Origin: Arsenicibacter rosenii
GTDB taxonomy: Bacteria > Bacteroidota > Bacteroidia > Cytophagales > Spirosomataceae
Assembly (NCBI RefSeq): GCF_001870735.1
Contig: NZ_MORL01000006.1
Location: 248,001 to 312,000 of the forward strand
Length of the DNA: 64,000 nt
Reading direction: 5' to 3'
Shown: piece by piece, positions 16,007 to 25,766 of the stretch
How positions within the stretch are numbered: the stretch's first letter is position 1
How the letters are laid out: each line of letters starts with the position of its first letter
Program-made: the position numbers and the translations under genes
The notes under the pieces: model-generated
The model's database searches: none
What the model was told of the DNA's origin: nothing
The model's input: the letters and a program-made list of their open reading frames with translations, nothing else

Positions 16007-17674
16007 TTAGTTGCTCAGCTGCTTCAGCTTCGCGTCGGCGATGCGGGTGTTGAGTCTGACGCGGACCATGCCCATCGGGTGGTACCGCTGTTTTTTGTCG
16101 ATGGCGGCGTACACAACCGTAAACTCGTCGTTGCCTTCGGGGATCAGGCAGAGCGGTGTCCGCATGATGTCCCACCATTTCTTCACCTTCGTATGAATCG
16201 GGAAGTAATGCGCTTCGGTCCAGTGGATGCCGTCCTGTGACAGCGAATAGCCGAACATGTTGGGCAGATGCAGCCCCCAGTCGTCGGGGCCGCCGTCGAA
16301 CATGGCAATGTAGAGCCCGTTGGGCAACCGGCTGATGAGCGGATTTTCGATAAACCAGGGGTGCATCGACCGGACCGGGTTGATGGTGGTATCCATCCGG
16401 ATCCACGGGCCTTCGAGGGTGTTCGACTGCGCCAGACCGATCAGCCAGCCCTGTTTGGGCTTGTCGGGATAGTCTGCCCATTTGGCCCAGGGGAACGCCC
16501 CGCCGTAGAGACTCAGCCATTTATCGCCGACTTTATACGGGAAAAACGAATCAACGCCCTGACGGCCTTCCCACAGCTGGGAGTCGAGGCCCGGCTCCAT
16601 CACAATGCCCAGATCGCGGTAGGGGCCGCCGATGCCGTCCATGCCTTCCTTGACCGACTCACACCGCCAGATACGGCCGAAGGAGTGGTTGGGGTGGATC
16701 GTTTTGTGGCAGGTATAGGCAAGGTAAAAGCCGTTCCAGCGGTTTGTTTTTTCGTTGAACACCGGCATATACGACCAGATGGCGCCACGGCGGTCGTTCA
16801 TCGGGTTGTCGTCGTCGGTAATGGCATACACGCCGCTTGCCTGGTAGATGGTCGATTGGCGGGTCCAGTGAATGGCGTCGCTGCTGGTCCAGTGACCGAT
16901 GCGGGTTTTGATCCGGTCGTAATACGCCGGCATGCCTTGTTCACCGGCCCGCTCGGTCGGGAACATGTGGTAGGTGTTGCCGAGTTTAACGCAGGCCCCG
17001 CCTTCAAACCCGCCCTGAATACCTTCGGTACCGGGCATTCCGTTGGCAACTACCGGCGTGTCGGGCCCGCCAACGATCTCAAACAGGGGTTCTTCGTCGG
17101 AGAAGCCTTCGACAATGTAAGGCTCCCACAACCGGCCGTCGGGATAGCCCGCGTCGCGGGGGCTCAGCGCCTGATTGCCTTTGATAACACCTAGGACAAT
17201 AAAGGGCTCGCCCGTTGGCTGAATAACCTGCCTGCCGCGTCCGTAGGGGAGGGCATACACGTCGACGCGCGGCATACCCGTAACGGTCACCCCGTTGGTC
17301 AGCACTGGTTGCCGGTTCAGTAAGGTGGCGGGCTGCGTCTGCCGCGTGGAGTCACGGAACAACCCGATCAGCACCTGAACCGGTTGAGTCACCTGAATCG
17401 TAAGCGGCTGACTGTCGCCGGTTTTGGGCATCTGTACGCCGGTCAGCCCCGTGAGTTCGGCCGGAATACGGACCAGACAGTGTCGCTGACCACGGAAAAC
17501 GTGCCCCATCTCCGCCGTTTTAAAGGTTTTGGCCGCTGGTGAAACAACCGTAAACGGTGCTTCCTGCCAGCGGGCGGGTGCTTGCTGGCCAATTGCCTGC
17601 ACAGACCAGAGCAGGAGCCCGGCCGCCAGTGCGCGGCACTTATTCGGTTTCAATACGGAAAACATAAGCAGCAA
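16007..17674 (-). CDS. Secreted five-bladed propeller glycoside hydrolase (GH43-like) with N-terminal accessory domain
   Basis: About 555 residues with an N-terminal signal segment (ALAAGLLLWSVQAIGQ). Residues about 55-185 form a beta-rich domain, QPVQVLIGLFRDST through VLGVIKGNQALSPRDAGY, that matches the C-terminal domain of the downstream alpha-glucuronidase-like protein. Residues about 200-540 look like a GH43/GH32-type propeller with repeated blade words (HWTSSDAIHWT, YSLSQDGIHWTEAHYF) and conserved acids in FEGGACVKLG and DDDNPMNDRRGAIW. Substrate unknown; an arabinosidase or galactosidase on pectin is plausible. Its start overlaps the fucosidase stop by up to 35 bases, so the two are translationally coupled; an ATG at 17665 is the alternative start. 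Confidence 0.72.
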   Translation of the reverse strand: MLLMFSVLKPNKCRALAAGLLLWSVQAIGQQAPARWQEAPFTVVSPAAKTFKTAEMGHVFRGQRHCLVRIPAELTGLTGVQMPKTGDSQPLTIQVTQPVQVLIGLFRDSTRQTQPATLLNRQPVLTNGVTVTGMPRVDVYALPYGRGRQVIQPTGEPFIVLGVIKGNQALSPRDAGYPDGRLWEPYIVEGFSDEEPLFEIVGGPDTPVVANGMPGTEGIQGGFEGGACVKLGNTYHMFPTERAGEQGMPAYYDRIKTRIGHWTSSDAIHWTRQSTIYQASGVYAITDDDNPMNDRRGAIWSYMPVFNEKTNRWNGFYLAYTCHKTIHPNHSFGRIWRCESVKEGMDGIGGPYRDLGIVMEPGLDSQLWEGRQGVDSFFPYKVGDKWLSLYGGAFPWAKWADYPDKPKQGWLIGLAQSNTLEGPWIRMDTTINPVRSMHPWFIENPLISRLPNGLYIAMFDGGPDDWGLHLPNMFGYSLSQDGIHWTEAHYFPIHTKVKKWWDIMRTPLCLIPEGNDEFTVVYAAIDKKQRYHPMGMVRVRLNTRIADAKLKQLSN

Positions 17675-19070
17675 TATCAGAAGGGGTTCGGGTTTTAGGG
17701 GGAATCGTAATCGTAAGGCCGGTATCGGTCAGCCTGGTGGTGCAGGGCTCCAGATTTTTCAGGCCCAGCACGTTCACCGCTTTCAGGCGACCGCCCAGAC
17801 TGGCGGGCGTAATTTCCTTCAGGGACAGCGACTTACCGGCACCCGGCCATTCCATCGCAATAGCGTAAACGGTTTTGCCCTTGCGGGTGTAGTAGATCTG
17901 CTTTCCGTCGGCCGTTTTTTCGCCGTAGACGCTGAACGGCCGCGTGTCGTAGACCGACTCACCAAATGACCACATCCAGCGCCCGATTTTATACACGACC
18001 TGCTTCTGGTCTTCGGGGAATGTGCCGTCGGCTTTCGGGGACAGGTTCAGCAGCAACTGCCCGTTTTTGCTGACCACCTCCACGATTTTCCGGACAATGT
18101 CTTCGGCTGTGCGGATTTCCATGCCGTCGGTATAGCCCCATGAGAACGAAAAGCCGGTGCCAATGGAGTAATCGCAGAGCCAGGGCGTTTCGATGATGCG
18201 GTCAGGATTGGTGTTTTCGTGGTCTTCCATGCCGATGCCTTTCGGAATGTCTTCGCCTTTATAGGTCACGATCACATCCTGTTTGCGGGCGGCGGCTTCG
18301 TTAAAATAATGGGCAAGGTAGGTCTGTATGTTTTTGACCGGCACCTGCTCCAGCCACGCATCATGGTAAATAATGTCGGGGTGGTAGTTGTCGACCAGTT
18401 CGTTGCATTTATCCATCCACATCTTGTCCCACTCCTCTTTTTTCATGGGCGAGCCGTAGAGTTTGGCGTACTTCGGGTCGGCTCCGGCCCAGCCCGGCTT
18501 GAGCTTGACGTTGGTGTAGTTCAGCTCGTGGTGCAGCGAGGTGAAAAACTTCATGTTACGCTTGCGGATGGCAACGGCCAGTTCACCGACCACATCGCGG
18601 TGCGGCCCCATTTCCTTTGCGTTGAAGGGCGTCAGTTTACTGGCCCACATCGAAAAACCGTCGTGGTGCTCGGCGACCGGTCCGGCAAAACGCGCCCCGC
18701 CTTTCTGAAACAGTTCGGCCCATTCGTCGGCGTTGAAACGTTCGCCTTTAAACATCGGGATAAAGTCGTGATAGCCGAATTTAGTCAGCGGGCCGTAGAT
18801 CGCTACATGTCGTTTGTGCGTACCCAGCTTGGCATAATCAGCCTCGTTGTGCATGTGCTGGATGTAATGCTCATTATTATAGGCAGGTACGGCATACACA
18901 CCCCAGTGGCAATAAATCCCGAATTTGGCGTCACGGATCCATTCCGGAACTCCGGTATGTTTTTCGAGCGATTGCCAGGTTGGCTCATACGGTTTGGGCA
19001 CGGTTTGCCCGTGCGTAACCCGGCAAATAAAGACAGAAAGGATAGCGGCAAGGATGGGTTTTACACGCAT
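17640..19070 (-). CDS. GH29-family alpha-L-fucosidase
   Basis: A 476-residue secreted enzyme (signal peptide about 1-21, ending THGQ). GH29 hallmarks are DAKFGIYCHWGVYAVPAY, FNADEWAELFQKGGARFAGP, AEHHDGFSMWASKLT and NGQLLLNLSPKADGTFP. The nucleophile region YHPDIIYHDAWLE carries Asp in the expected place. These enzymes remove terminal fucose; RG-II, xyloglucan and other plant glycans carry fucose. It is the first gene of the minus-strand trio and is divergent from the pectate lyase, sharing a 264-bp control region. Confidence 0.92.
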   Translation of the reverse strand: MRVKPILAAILSVFICRVTHGQTVPKPYEPTWQSLEKHTGVPEWIRDAKFGIYCHWGVYAVPAYNNEHYIQHMHNEADYAKLGTHKRHVAIYGPLTKFGYHDFIPMFKGERFNADEWAELFQKGGARFAGPVAEHHDGFSMWASKLTPFNAKEMGPHRDVVGELAVAIRKRNMKFFTSLHHELNYTNVKLKPGWAGADPKYAKLYGSPMKKEEWDKMWMDKCNELVDNYHPDIIYHDAWLEQVPVKNIQTYLAHYFNEAAARKQDVIVTYKGEDIPKGIGMEDHENTNPDRIIETPWLCDYSIGTGFSFSWGYTDGMEIRTAEDIVRKIVEVVSKNGQLLLNLSPKADGTFPEDQKQVVYKIGRWMWSFGESVYDTRPFSVYGEKTADGKQIYYTRKGKTVYAIAMEWPGAGKSLSLKEITPASLGGRLKAVNVLGLKNLEPCTTRLTDTGLTITIPPKTRTPSDIAAYVFRIETE

Positions 19071-19334
19071 AAATCGTCTGAAAATGGCTATTATGCATTA
19101 AAGGTAGGGCGGATTAAAATAGCCCGGGAGGGGATTGATAATATCATACAATCTGTCGAAAAAATGATATAGATATTACCCTTTTTTTTAGCCTTATTTT
19201 GAGTTCATTATACGTTCTGATCGTTTGCCCTTATCGGCCGTTGTACAAAAACACACAAGCAACAACAACTATCATTGGCTGACGTGACCTGGTTCGAGCG
19301 ATAAACCGATAGCCAATCTTACTATAAAACTGAC
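19071..19334. promoter_or_regulatory. Divergent control region between fucosidase and pectate lyase
   Basis: This AT-richer region must hold promoters for both arms of the degradation cluster. Visible features are a near -7 box on the minus strand (TACCTTTA, close to the fucosidase start), a T-rich run with TATTTTG on the plus strand near 19195, and an inverted repeat ATATCAT...ATGATAT (19141-19147 / 19164-19170). No regulator gene lies nearby. No promoter matches the consensus exactly. Confidence 0.4.
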
Positions 19335-20978
19335 ATGAAAAAACGTTTGGTTCCTATTCTCTTTGCCGTTCTGACGGGCACCCTTCCGCACGTTGCGAAG
19401 GCGCAGTATCCGACCATTCCGCCTGATGTACAGAAGGCGAGCGATGAGCTGCTGGACGAAGCCCGCCGTCAGTCGGATATTGCCTGGCGGAAAGCGTGGC
19501 CGATTATCCAGAAAGAGGCAAAAGAAGGCAAACCATATATTCCGTGGGCGGCCCGCCCGGTTGATTTGCCACAGGCTCCTATTCCGGCGTTTCCGGGGGC
19601 TGAAGGGGGCGGGGCTTATTCATTCGGTGGCCGTGGTGGTAAGGTATATGTCGTTACCAGCCTGGAAGACAGCGGTCCGGGAACGCTCCGTGATGCCTGC
19701 GAACAGGGGGGGGCACGTTTCGTCGTGTTCAACGTGGCGGGCATTATCCGTCTCAAAAGCCCGCTGATTATCAGGGCACCATACATTACCATTGCCGGTC
19801 AGACAGCGCCCGGTGACGGAGTCTGCGTGGCGGGTGAATCGGTCTGGATCAATACGCATGATGTCGTGATCCGTTTCATGCGCTTCCGTCGGGGCGAGAC
19901 GTTTGTCGGCCGCCGCGATGACTCGATTGGCGGCAACCCGATCGGCAACATCATGATCGATCACGTATCGGCCAGCTGGGGCCTCGACGAAAACATGTCG
20001 ATGTACCGCCACATGTATAACGACAGTACCGGCAAGACCGTTGAAGACAAGCTGGGTACGGTAAACATCACGATTCAGAACTCGATTTTCTCGGAAGCCC
20101 TGGACACTTGGAATCACGCGTTCGGCAGTACGCTGGGCGGCGAAAACTGTACGTTCATGCGGAACCTCTGGGCCGATAACGCCGGCCGGAACCCGTCGAT
20201 TGGCTGGAACGGAATTTTCAACTTTGCCAACAACGTCATCTTCAACTGGGTGCACCGCTCTGTGGATGGCGGCGACTACCGGGCAATGTACAATATTATC
20301 AATAACTACTTTAAACCGGGGCCGCAAACGCCAACCAGCAGCCCGCTCGCTTACCGCATTCTGAAGCCTGAGTCGGGCCGTAGCAAACTGGGGTATCTGA
20401 CCTTCGGCCGCGCGTATGTAAACGGCAATATCGTTGAAGGAAACGAACGTGTGACGAAAGACAACTGGGATGGCGGCGTACAGGTAGAAGACCTGGCCAA
20501 CGCGGGTAAATACAAAGACGAAATCTACTGGAAAGAGCCGTTGCCGATGCCGGCAATTACGATTCTGCCGACAAAAGACGCCTTCAGCTACGTATTGGCC
20601 AATGCCGGTGCTACCCTGCCGAAACGCGACCCGGTAGATATCCGCATAACGGAGCAGGTGCGTACGGGAAAAATCAACTACCTCCCGAATGTGAAGCTGC
20701 CGGAGACGCAGTTTAAACACCGTCGCCTGCCAATCGATTCGTACAAAAACGGTATCATCACCGACATCAGCCAGGTAGGGGGGTATCCGGAATACAAAGG
20801 TACGCCTTATGTGGATTCTGACAGCGACGGCATGCCCGACAGCTGGGAGTCGAAAAACGGTCTGAACCCGAAAGATGCCTCCGATGCGGGCAAGGTGCGG
20901 GGTAAAGACGGTTATACCAACATCGAGGTATACCTGAACAGTGTAGTACCGGTCGCTCAGGTAAAACCGGGCAAGTAG
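19335..20978 (+). CDS. Pectate lyase, PL1 type, with calcium-binding C-terminus
   Basis: A 547-residue secreted protein (signal peptide about 1-23). The parallel beta-helix starts near PAFPGAEGGGAYSFGGRGG and carries PL1 features: VTSLEDSGPGTLRDAC, VVFNVAGIIRL, ITIAGQTAPGDGVCVAG and the SASWGLDENMSMY region. It would cleave homogalacturonan by beta-elimination in a calcium-dependent way. The C-terminus VDSDSDGMPDSWESKNGLNP is an Asp-rich thrombospondin type 3-like calcium motif that is often attached to Bacteroidota lyases. It is the first gene of the long plus-strand run. Confidence 0.9.
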   Translation: MKKRLVPILFAVLTGTLPHVAKAQYPTIPPDVQKASDELLDEARRQSDIAWRKAWPIIQKEAKEGKPYIPWAARPVDLPQAPIPAFPGAEGGGAYSFGGRGGKVYVVTSLEDSGPGTLRDACEQGGARFVVFNVAGIIRLKSPLIIRAPYITIAGQTAPGDGVCVAGESVWINTHDVVIRFMRFRRGETFVGRRDDSIGGNPIGNIMIDHVSASWGLDENMSMYRHMYNDSTGKTVEDKLGTVNITIQNSIFSEALDTWNHAFGSTLGGENCTFMRNLWADNAGRNPSIGWNGIFNFANNVIFNWVHRSVDGGDYRAMYNIINNYFKPGPQTPTSSPLAYRILKPESGRSKLGYLTFGRAYVNGNIVEGNERVTKDNWDGGVQVEDLANAGKYKDEIYWKEPLPMPAITILPTKDAFSYVLANAGATLPKRDPVDIRITEQVRTGKINYLPNVKLPETQFKHRRLPIDSYKNGIITDISQVGGYPEYKGTPYVDSDSDGMPDSWESKNGLNPKDASDAGKVRGKDGYTNIEVYLNSVVPVAQVKPGK

Positions 20979-21242
20979 TGGCGGAATCATCAGCTCTTCG
21001 GCTATCTACCCCACCCCAACCCCTCCCCTTGAATTAAGGGGAGGGGCTTTAGAGCCCTGAAACGTACCCCCTCTCCTGTTTTTCAGGCCGGACCGACGAT
21101 TCGGGAGGGGGCAGGGGGTGAGGTAAAATACGGCTAAGACCCCTACAAACGTATCTCTGGAGGGGGCAGGGGCAGGAATAAGTAACAATAGTAAAAAGCT
21201 AAACAGACTCCCGGTGCTTTGACAGTGTAAGGGGTATATCGT
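20979..21242. repeat. Intergenic repeat with CCCCTCCCCTT palindrome
   Basis: This 264-bp gap holds a palindrome (21020-21030 / 21036-21046, arm CCCCTCCCCTT) and further G/C-skewed words (GGAGGGGGCAGGGG) near 21107 and 21160. The palindrome with its flank ACCCC recurs at 36372-36409. It may end transcription of the pectate lyase gene. I see no gene here. Confidence 0.75.
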
Positions 21243-24200
21243 ATGAATAAGGTCAGATTCCTGATAGGACTTGTTGCCGGTTCGCTGCTGTTGCCTCCTG
21301 CTGTAAAAGCGCAGGGGAAAAAGCCCGTGCCGGTACCACCCGTAGCCGCCGCGCGGGACGGGCATTTGACCTATGCCCCCGACGAACGGGGAAACCGCAT
21401 TCCCGACTTTTCGTATGCCGGATACCAGGCCGGTGAACGGGCGATTCCGACAGTGAACATCCGCGTCGTGGTTCCCGCGCAGAAAGGCGATGCCACGCGC
21501 CGGATTCAGGCAGCCCTGGACTACGTCGCGACGCTGCCCGTTGGCGCCGATGGCTTCCGTGGAGCCGTGTTGCTCGGTAAAGGGGTTTTTGAGGTGGCCG
21601 GTAGCTTGCGGATTACCGCTTCAGGCGTCGTCTTGCGCGGCTCAGGCACAAAAGCAACAACATTGCTCGGCACCGGTATTTCCCGCGAAAGTCTGGTGGC
21701 TGTTTCGGGTAAACCGGATCGCCGGACCGAACCGCCGGTGCGGATCACGAATGCCTATGTGCCGGTTAATGCCCGCACCATTCAGGTGCCCGGCGGACAG
21801 CCGTTTGCCGTGGGCGATCCGGTACAGATTCAGCGGCCGTCGACCAAAGAATGGATTCAGGCAGTAGGCACCGATCATTTTGGCGGGGGCGTAACGGCCC
21901 TTGGCTGGAAGCCCAGCCAGCGCGATCTGTTCTGGGACCGTACCGTTGTCGCCGTTCAGGGAACTGAACTGACACTGGACGCCCCCCTGACAACTGCCCT
22001 GGACTCGGCCTACGGCGGAGGCATGGTCGCAAAATACCAGTGGCCCGGCCGGATTCAGCAGGCGGGTATCGAAAACCTCCGGCTGGAGTCAACCTTTGAT
22101 AAGGCGCAGCCGAAAGATGAAGAGCACCGCTGGACCGCCATCACGCTGGAAAATGTGCAGGATGCGTGGGTACGGCAGGTGGTGTTTGCCCATTTCGCCG
22201 GTTCGGCGGTAAATATACAGGAGACCGCCCGCCGGATTACGGTCGAAGACTGCCAATCGCTCGCGCCGGTGTCAGAAATCGGTAACGAGCGCCGCAATAC
22301 CTTTTACGTAAAAGGGCAGCAGGTGCTCTGCCAGCGACTCTATGCCGAATCGGGCTACCATGACTTTGCCGTAGGGTATTGCGCTACCGGCCCGAATGTC
22401 TTTGTGCAGTGTGAATCGCATGTGCCGTACAGCTTCAGCGGCGGCATCGACAGCTGGGCATCCGGTGTCCTGTTCGACATCGTTACCGTCGACGGTCATG
22501 CCCTCCGGTTTGCCAATCTCGGGCAGGACGGGCAGGGGGCAGGCTGGGCCGTGGCCAACAGCGTCTTCTGGCAGTGCAGTGCGGCACGGGTGGAGTGTTT
22601 CCGGCCGCCAACGGCCCAAAACTGGGCGTTCGGAACCTGGGCCCAGTTTAGCGGCGACGGCTACTGGGATATGTCCAACGAACACATTCAGCCGCGAAGC
22701 CTGTATTACGCCCAGCTTCGGGAGCGGTTAGGCGAAGGCGTTGCGGCCCGGACCATCCTGCTCCCGGTCGAATCGGAAGCATCGAGCAGTCCCAAAATCG
22801 AGGTAGCCGCCGCGCTGACCAGACAGGCCGTTAACCCGGCTCCGACACTGGCCGCCTTTATCGACGCCGCTTCGGTGCGCCAGCCGCTTCCGGTCGAGTC
22901 ATCAGCCAAAACGATTGATGCTATCGGCGTACCGGCCGCACCGGCTCCGGTGCTGGCGGGTGGTATGCAGATCCGGCAGGGGGTACTGGTACGGGGTAAT
23001 GCCCTGCTGACCGGTCGCCGCCAGGAAGTGCCGTGGTGGAATGGCAGCGCCCGGCCGTATGGGCTGGCGGGGGCCAAACCACACATTACCCGGTTTGTGC
23101 CGGGGATGACCGGCCGTGGGTTGACCGATGATCTGGAGGCCATGACCGATTCCATGAAACGTACGAACACAACGGTGATTGACCATAACTACGGCTTGTG
23201 GTATGAGCGCCGGCGCGACGATCATGAGCGGATCCGGCGGATGGATGGTGAGGTCTGGGCACCGTTCTACGAACTACCGTTTGCCCGCAGCGGCCGCGAA
23301 ACGGCCTGGGACGGCCTGAGTAAGTACGACCTGACGCGCTACAACAAATGGTATTGGGGGCGGCTGAAGCAGTTCGCCGATCTGGCCGATCAGAAAGGGC
23401 TGGTGCTGATGCACGAAAACTATTTTCAGCATAACATCATTGAGGCCGGTGCCCACTACGCCGATTTTCCGTGGCGGCCCGCCAATAACATTAACAATAC
23501 CGGTTTTCCGGAACCGGTGCCGTACGCGGGTGACAAGCGCATTTTCATGGCCGAACAGTTTTACGACGTTACCCATCCGGTGCGCCGTGCGCTGCACAAG
23601 GCCTATATCCGGCAGTGTCTGACAAATTTCATCGGCAATACGGGGGTTATTCAGCTGATTAGTGCTGAGTATACGGGGCCGCTGTCGTTTGTGCAGTTCT
23701 GGCTGGATACCATCCAGGAGTGGGAGCGCGAAACCGGTAAACCGGTAACCATCGGCCTCAGTACAACGAAGGATGTACAGGATGCCATTCTGGCCGACGC
23801 CAGGCGGGCCGCCGTTATTGACCTGATCGACATCCGCTACTGGCATTATCAGGCCAATGGCACCGCCTATGCCCCGGCAGGTGGTCAGAACCTTGCCCCC
23901 CGACAGCATGCCCGGCTGACCCCGCCGAAGAAGACCTCATTTGAGCAGGTATACCGTGCCGTGCGCGAGTACCGTACGCAGTTTCCGGGCAAGGCTGTGA
24001 CCTATTCAGGTGACAGCTTTGATAACATGGGCTGGGCGGTCTTACTGGCGGGCGGGTCGTTGCCGAATATTCCGCCGGTCGCCGATGCGCCGTTTACGGC
24101 TGAGGTTGCGGCGATGAAACCCGTACAACTACCTGACCAGCCAGCCAGCCTCTGGGCGATGGGCAACGAAAAAAACGGACTGGTGATTTATACCGAAACG

Positions 24201-24371
24201 GGCGGCTCTGTAACCCTGAATTTAGCGGGGATGTCGGGAACCTATACCGTTAAACGCATTCATCCGAAAACCGGAGCCGTAACCACCCTGCCCGAAACCG
24301 TCAAAGGGGGCGGTCTGGTGACGGTGGCCGGCGAGGGCGTGATCTGGCTGAAGAGGATAAAAGAGGTGTAA
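21243..24371 (+). CDS. Beta-helix pectinase-like plus DUF6298 protein
   Basis: A 1042-residue secreted protein (signal peptide about 1-24). Residues about 70-500 are a right-handed parallel beta-helix of the pectate lyase 3 / GH28-like kind (AALDYVATLPVGADGFRGAV, GVVLRGSG, ITLENVQDAWVRQV). Residues about 590-950 look like a TIM-barrel hydrolase region (DUF6298): RTNTTVIDHNYGLWYERRRD, LVLMHENYFQHNIIEAGAHY, VIQLISAEYTGPLSF and IDIRYWHYQ. A small beta domain closes the protein (NEKNGLVIYTETGGSVTLN). Catalytic residues are not established; the Glu of ISAEYTGP is a candidate. It precedes the GH140 gene by 3 bases and so shares its transcript. Confidence 0.72.
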   Translation: MNKVRFLIGLVAGSLLLPPAVKAQGKKPVPVPPVAAARDGHLTYAPDERGNRIPDFSYAGYQAGERAIPTVNIRVVVPAQKGDATRRIQAALDYVATLPVGADGFRGAVLLGKGVFEVAGSLRITASGVVLRGSGTKATTLLGTGISRESLVAVSGKPDRRTEPPVRITNAYVPVNARTIQVPGGQPFAVGDPVQIQRPSTKEWIQAVGTDHFGGGVTALGWKPSQRDLFWDRTVVAVQGTELTLDAPLTTALDSAYGGGMVAKYQWPGRIQQAGIENLRLESTFDKAQPKDEEHRWTAITLENVQDAWVRQVVFAHFAGSAVNIQETARRITVEDCQSLAPVSEIGNERRNTFYVKGQQVLCQRLYAESGYHDFAVGYCATGPNVFVQCESHVPYSFSGGIDSWASGVLFDIVTVDGHALRFANLGQDGQGAGWAVANSVFWQCSAARVECFRPPTAQNWAFGTWAQFSGDGYWDMSNEHIQPRSLYYAQLRERLGEGVAARTILLPVESEASSSPKIEVAAALTRQAVNPAPTLAAFIDAASVRQPLPVESSAKTIDAIGVPAAPAPVLAGGMQIRQGVLVRGNALLTGRRQEVPWWNGSARPYGLAGAKPHITRFVPGMTGRGLTDDLEAMTDSMKRTNTTVIDHNYGLWYERRRDDHERIRRMDGEVWAPFYELPFARSGRETAWDGLSKYDLTRYNKWYWGRLKQFADLADQKGLVLMHENYFQHNIIEAGAHYADFPWRPANNINNTGFPEPVPYAGDKRIFMAEQFYDVTHPVRRALHKAYIRQCLTNFIGNTGVIQLISAEYTGPLSFVQFWLDTIQEWERETGKPVTIGLSTTKDVQDAILADARRAAVIDLIDIRYWHYQANGTAYAPAGGQNLAPRQHARLTPPKKTSFEQVYRAVREYRTQFPGKAVTYSGDSFDNMGWAVLLAGGSLPNIPPVADAPFTAEVAAMKPVQLPDQPASLWAMGNEKNGLVIYTETGGSVTLNLAGMSGTYTVKRIHPKTGAVTTLPETVKGGGLVTVAGEGVIWLKRIKEV

Positions 24372-24374
24372 CAC

Positions 24375-25766
24375 GTGATGCATACAACAAAAAAAATACT
24401 GGTTATCCTGCTACTATCAGCCCTTTGTGTGTCCGTGAGCCGGGCACAGCTAAAGCCGCTGAAGGTGTCGGCAAACGGTCGTTTTCTGCAAACGGCCGAC
24501 GGGAAACCCTTTTTCTGGCTGGGTGATACCGGCTGGTTGCTGTTGTCAAAATTAGACCGGCAGGAGGCAGAGACGTATCTCGAAAACCGCCGGCAGAAAG
24601 GCTTTAATGTGGTGCAGGTTATGGTGCTGCACACGCTGAACGTACAGAACGCGTACGGGGATTCGGCCCTGATCAATCAGAATGTGGCAAAACCACGGCT
24701 GACGAAAGGCAGCTCACCGGCGAATGCGACGGAGTATGATTACTGGGATCACATGGATTTTGTGATCGACAAGGCCGCCCAAAAAGGCATTTACATGGCG
24801 CTGGTGCCGGTTTGGGGGGCCAATGTTAAGTCGGGGCATGTGAGCCGGCAACAGGCAAAGACCTATGCCGCGTTTATGGCGAACCGGTATAAAAACCGGT
24901 CGAATATCATCTGGCTGAACGGCGGCGACGTGCGCGGTGCCGACTCCCTGGCGACCTGGAACCTGATCGGCGAAACCATCAACCGTGAAGACCCGAACCA
25001 CCTGATTACGTTCCATCCGCGTGGCCGGGCCTCGTCGACCGAGTGGTTCCACAACGAGCCGTGGCTGGATTTCAACATGGTGCAGTCGGGCCATAAGAGC
25101 TATGCGCAGGACACCGCATCAACCGATAAGGTACATTATGGCGAAGATAACTGGCGGCATATGCAGCATGACCTGTCGCTGAAACCGACAAAGCCGACCG
25201 TGGATGCCGAGCCGTCATACGAAGATATTCCGCATGGGCTGCACGATTTCGGACAGACGCGCTGGACAGCCGCCGATGTTCGCCGGTATGCGTATTGGTC
25301 GGTGCTGGCCGGCGGGTTTGGGTATACCTATGGCCACAACTCGGTGATGCAGATGCATAAGGACGCCGACAAAACCGGCGATTTCGGGGCTAAAACCCTT
25401 TGGCGACCCGCGCTGGATGCCGAAGGGGCCGGTCAGATGATCTATCTGAAAAACCTGCTGCTGTCGAAATCGTTTTTCGACCGTGTACCGGCGCAGGAGC
25501 TGATTGCAAAACAAGGCGAGCGGTATAACCGGCTGGTGGCCAGCCGTGGGGCAGCCTATGCGCTGGTGTATACCTACACCGGCCGGAACATTGAATTGAA
25601 TATGGGCGCACTGCCGGGCAAGACCCTGACCGCGTCGTGGTTTGATCCGCGTACCGGTAAGACTACGGCCATCGGCGCCGTGCCGAACACGGGTGTTCAA
25701 TCGTTTAATCCGCCTGGTGAGCCGGCCAACGGCAATGACTGGGTATTGGTGCTGGAAGCTAAATGA
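24375..25766 (+). CDS. GH140-type apiosidase (DUF4038)
   Basis: A 463-residue secreted enzyme (signal peptide to about SRAQ). The DUF4038 TIM barrel is clear: PFFWLGDTGWLLLSKLDRQEAETYLENRR, GFNVVQVMVLH, IDKAAQKGIYMALVPVWG, NIIWLNGGDVRG, then WLDFNMVQSGHKS and PTVDAEPSYEDIP, with candidate acids Asp in GGDVRG and Glu in DAEPSYE. A C-terminal collagen-binding-like beta domain (ASWFDPRTGKTTAIG) completes it. Characterised GH140 members remove apiose from RG-II, which makes this gene the best substrate marker in the window. Its stop overlaps the next start (ATGA, 25763-25766). Confidence 0.88.
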   Translation: MMHTTKKILVILLLSALCVSVSRAQLKPLKVSANGRFLQTADGKPFFWLGDTGWLLLSKLDRQEAETYLENRRQKGFNVVQVMVLHTLNVQNAYGDSALINQNVAKPRLTKGSSPANATEYDYWDHMDFVIDKAAQKGIYMALVPVWGANVKSGHVSRQQAKTYAAFMANRYKNRSNIIWLNGGDVRGADSLATWNLIGETINREDPNHLITFHPRGRASSTEWFHNEPWLDFNMVQSGHKSYAQDTASTDKVHYGEDNWRHMQHDLSLKPTKPTVDAEPSYEDIPHGLHDFGQTRWTAADVRRYAYWSVLAGGFGYTYGHNSVMQMHKDADKTGDFGAKTLWRPALDAEGAGQMIYLKNLLLSKSFFDRVPAQELIAKQGERYNRLVASRGAAYALVYTYTGRNIELNMGALPGKTLTASWFDPRTGKTTAIGAVPNTGVQSFNPPGEPANGNDWVLVLEAK

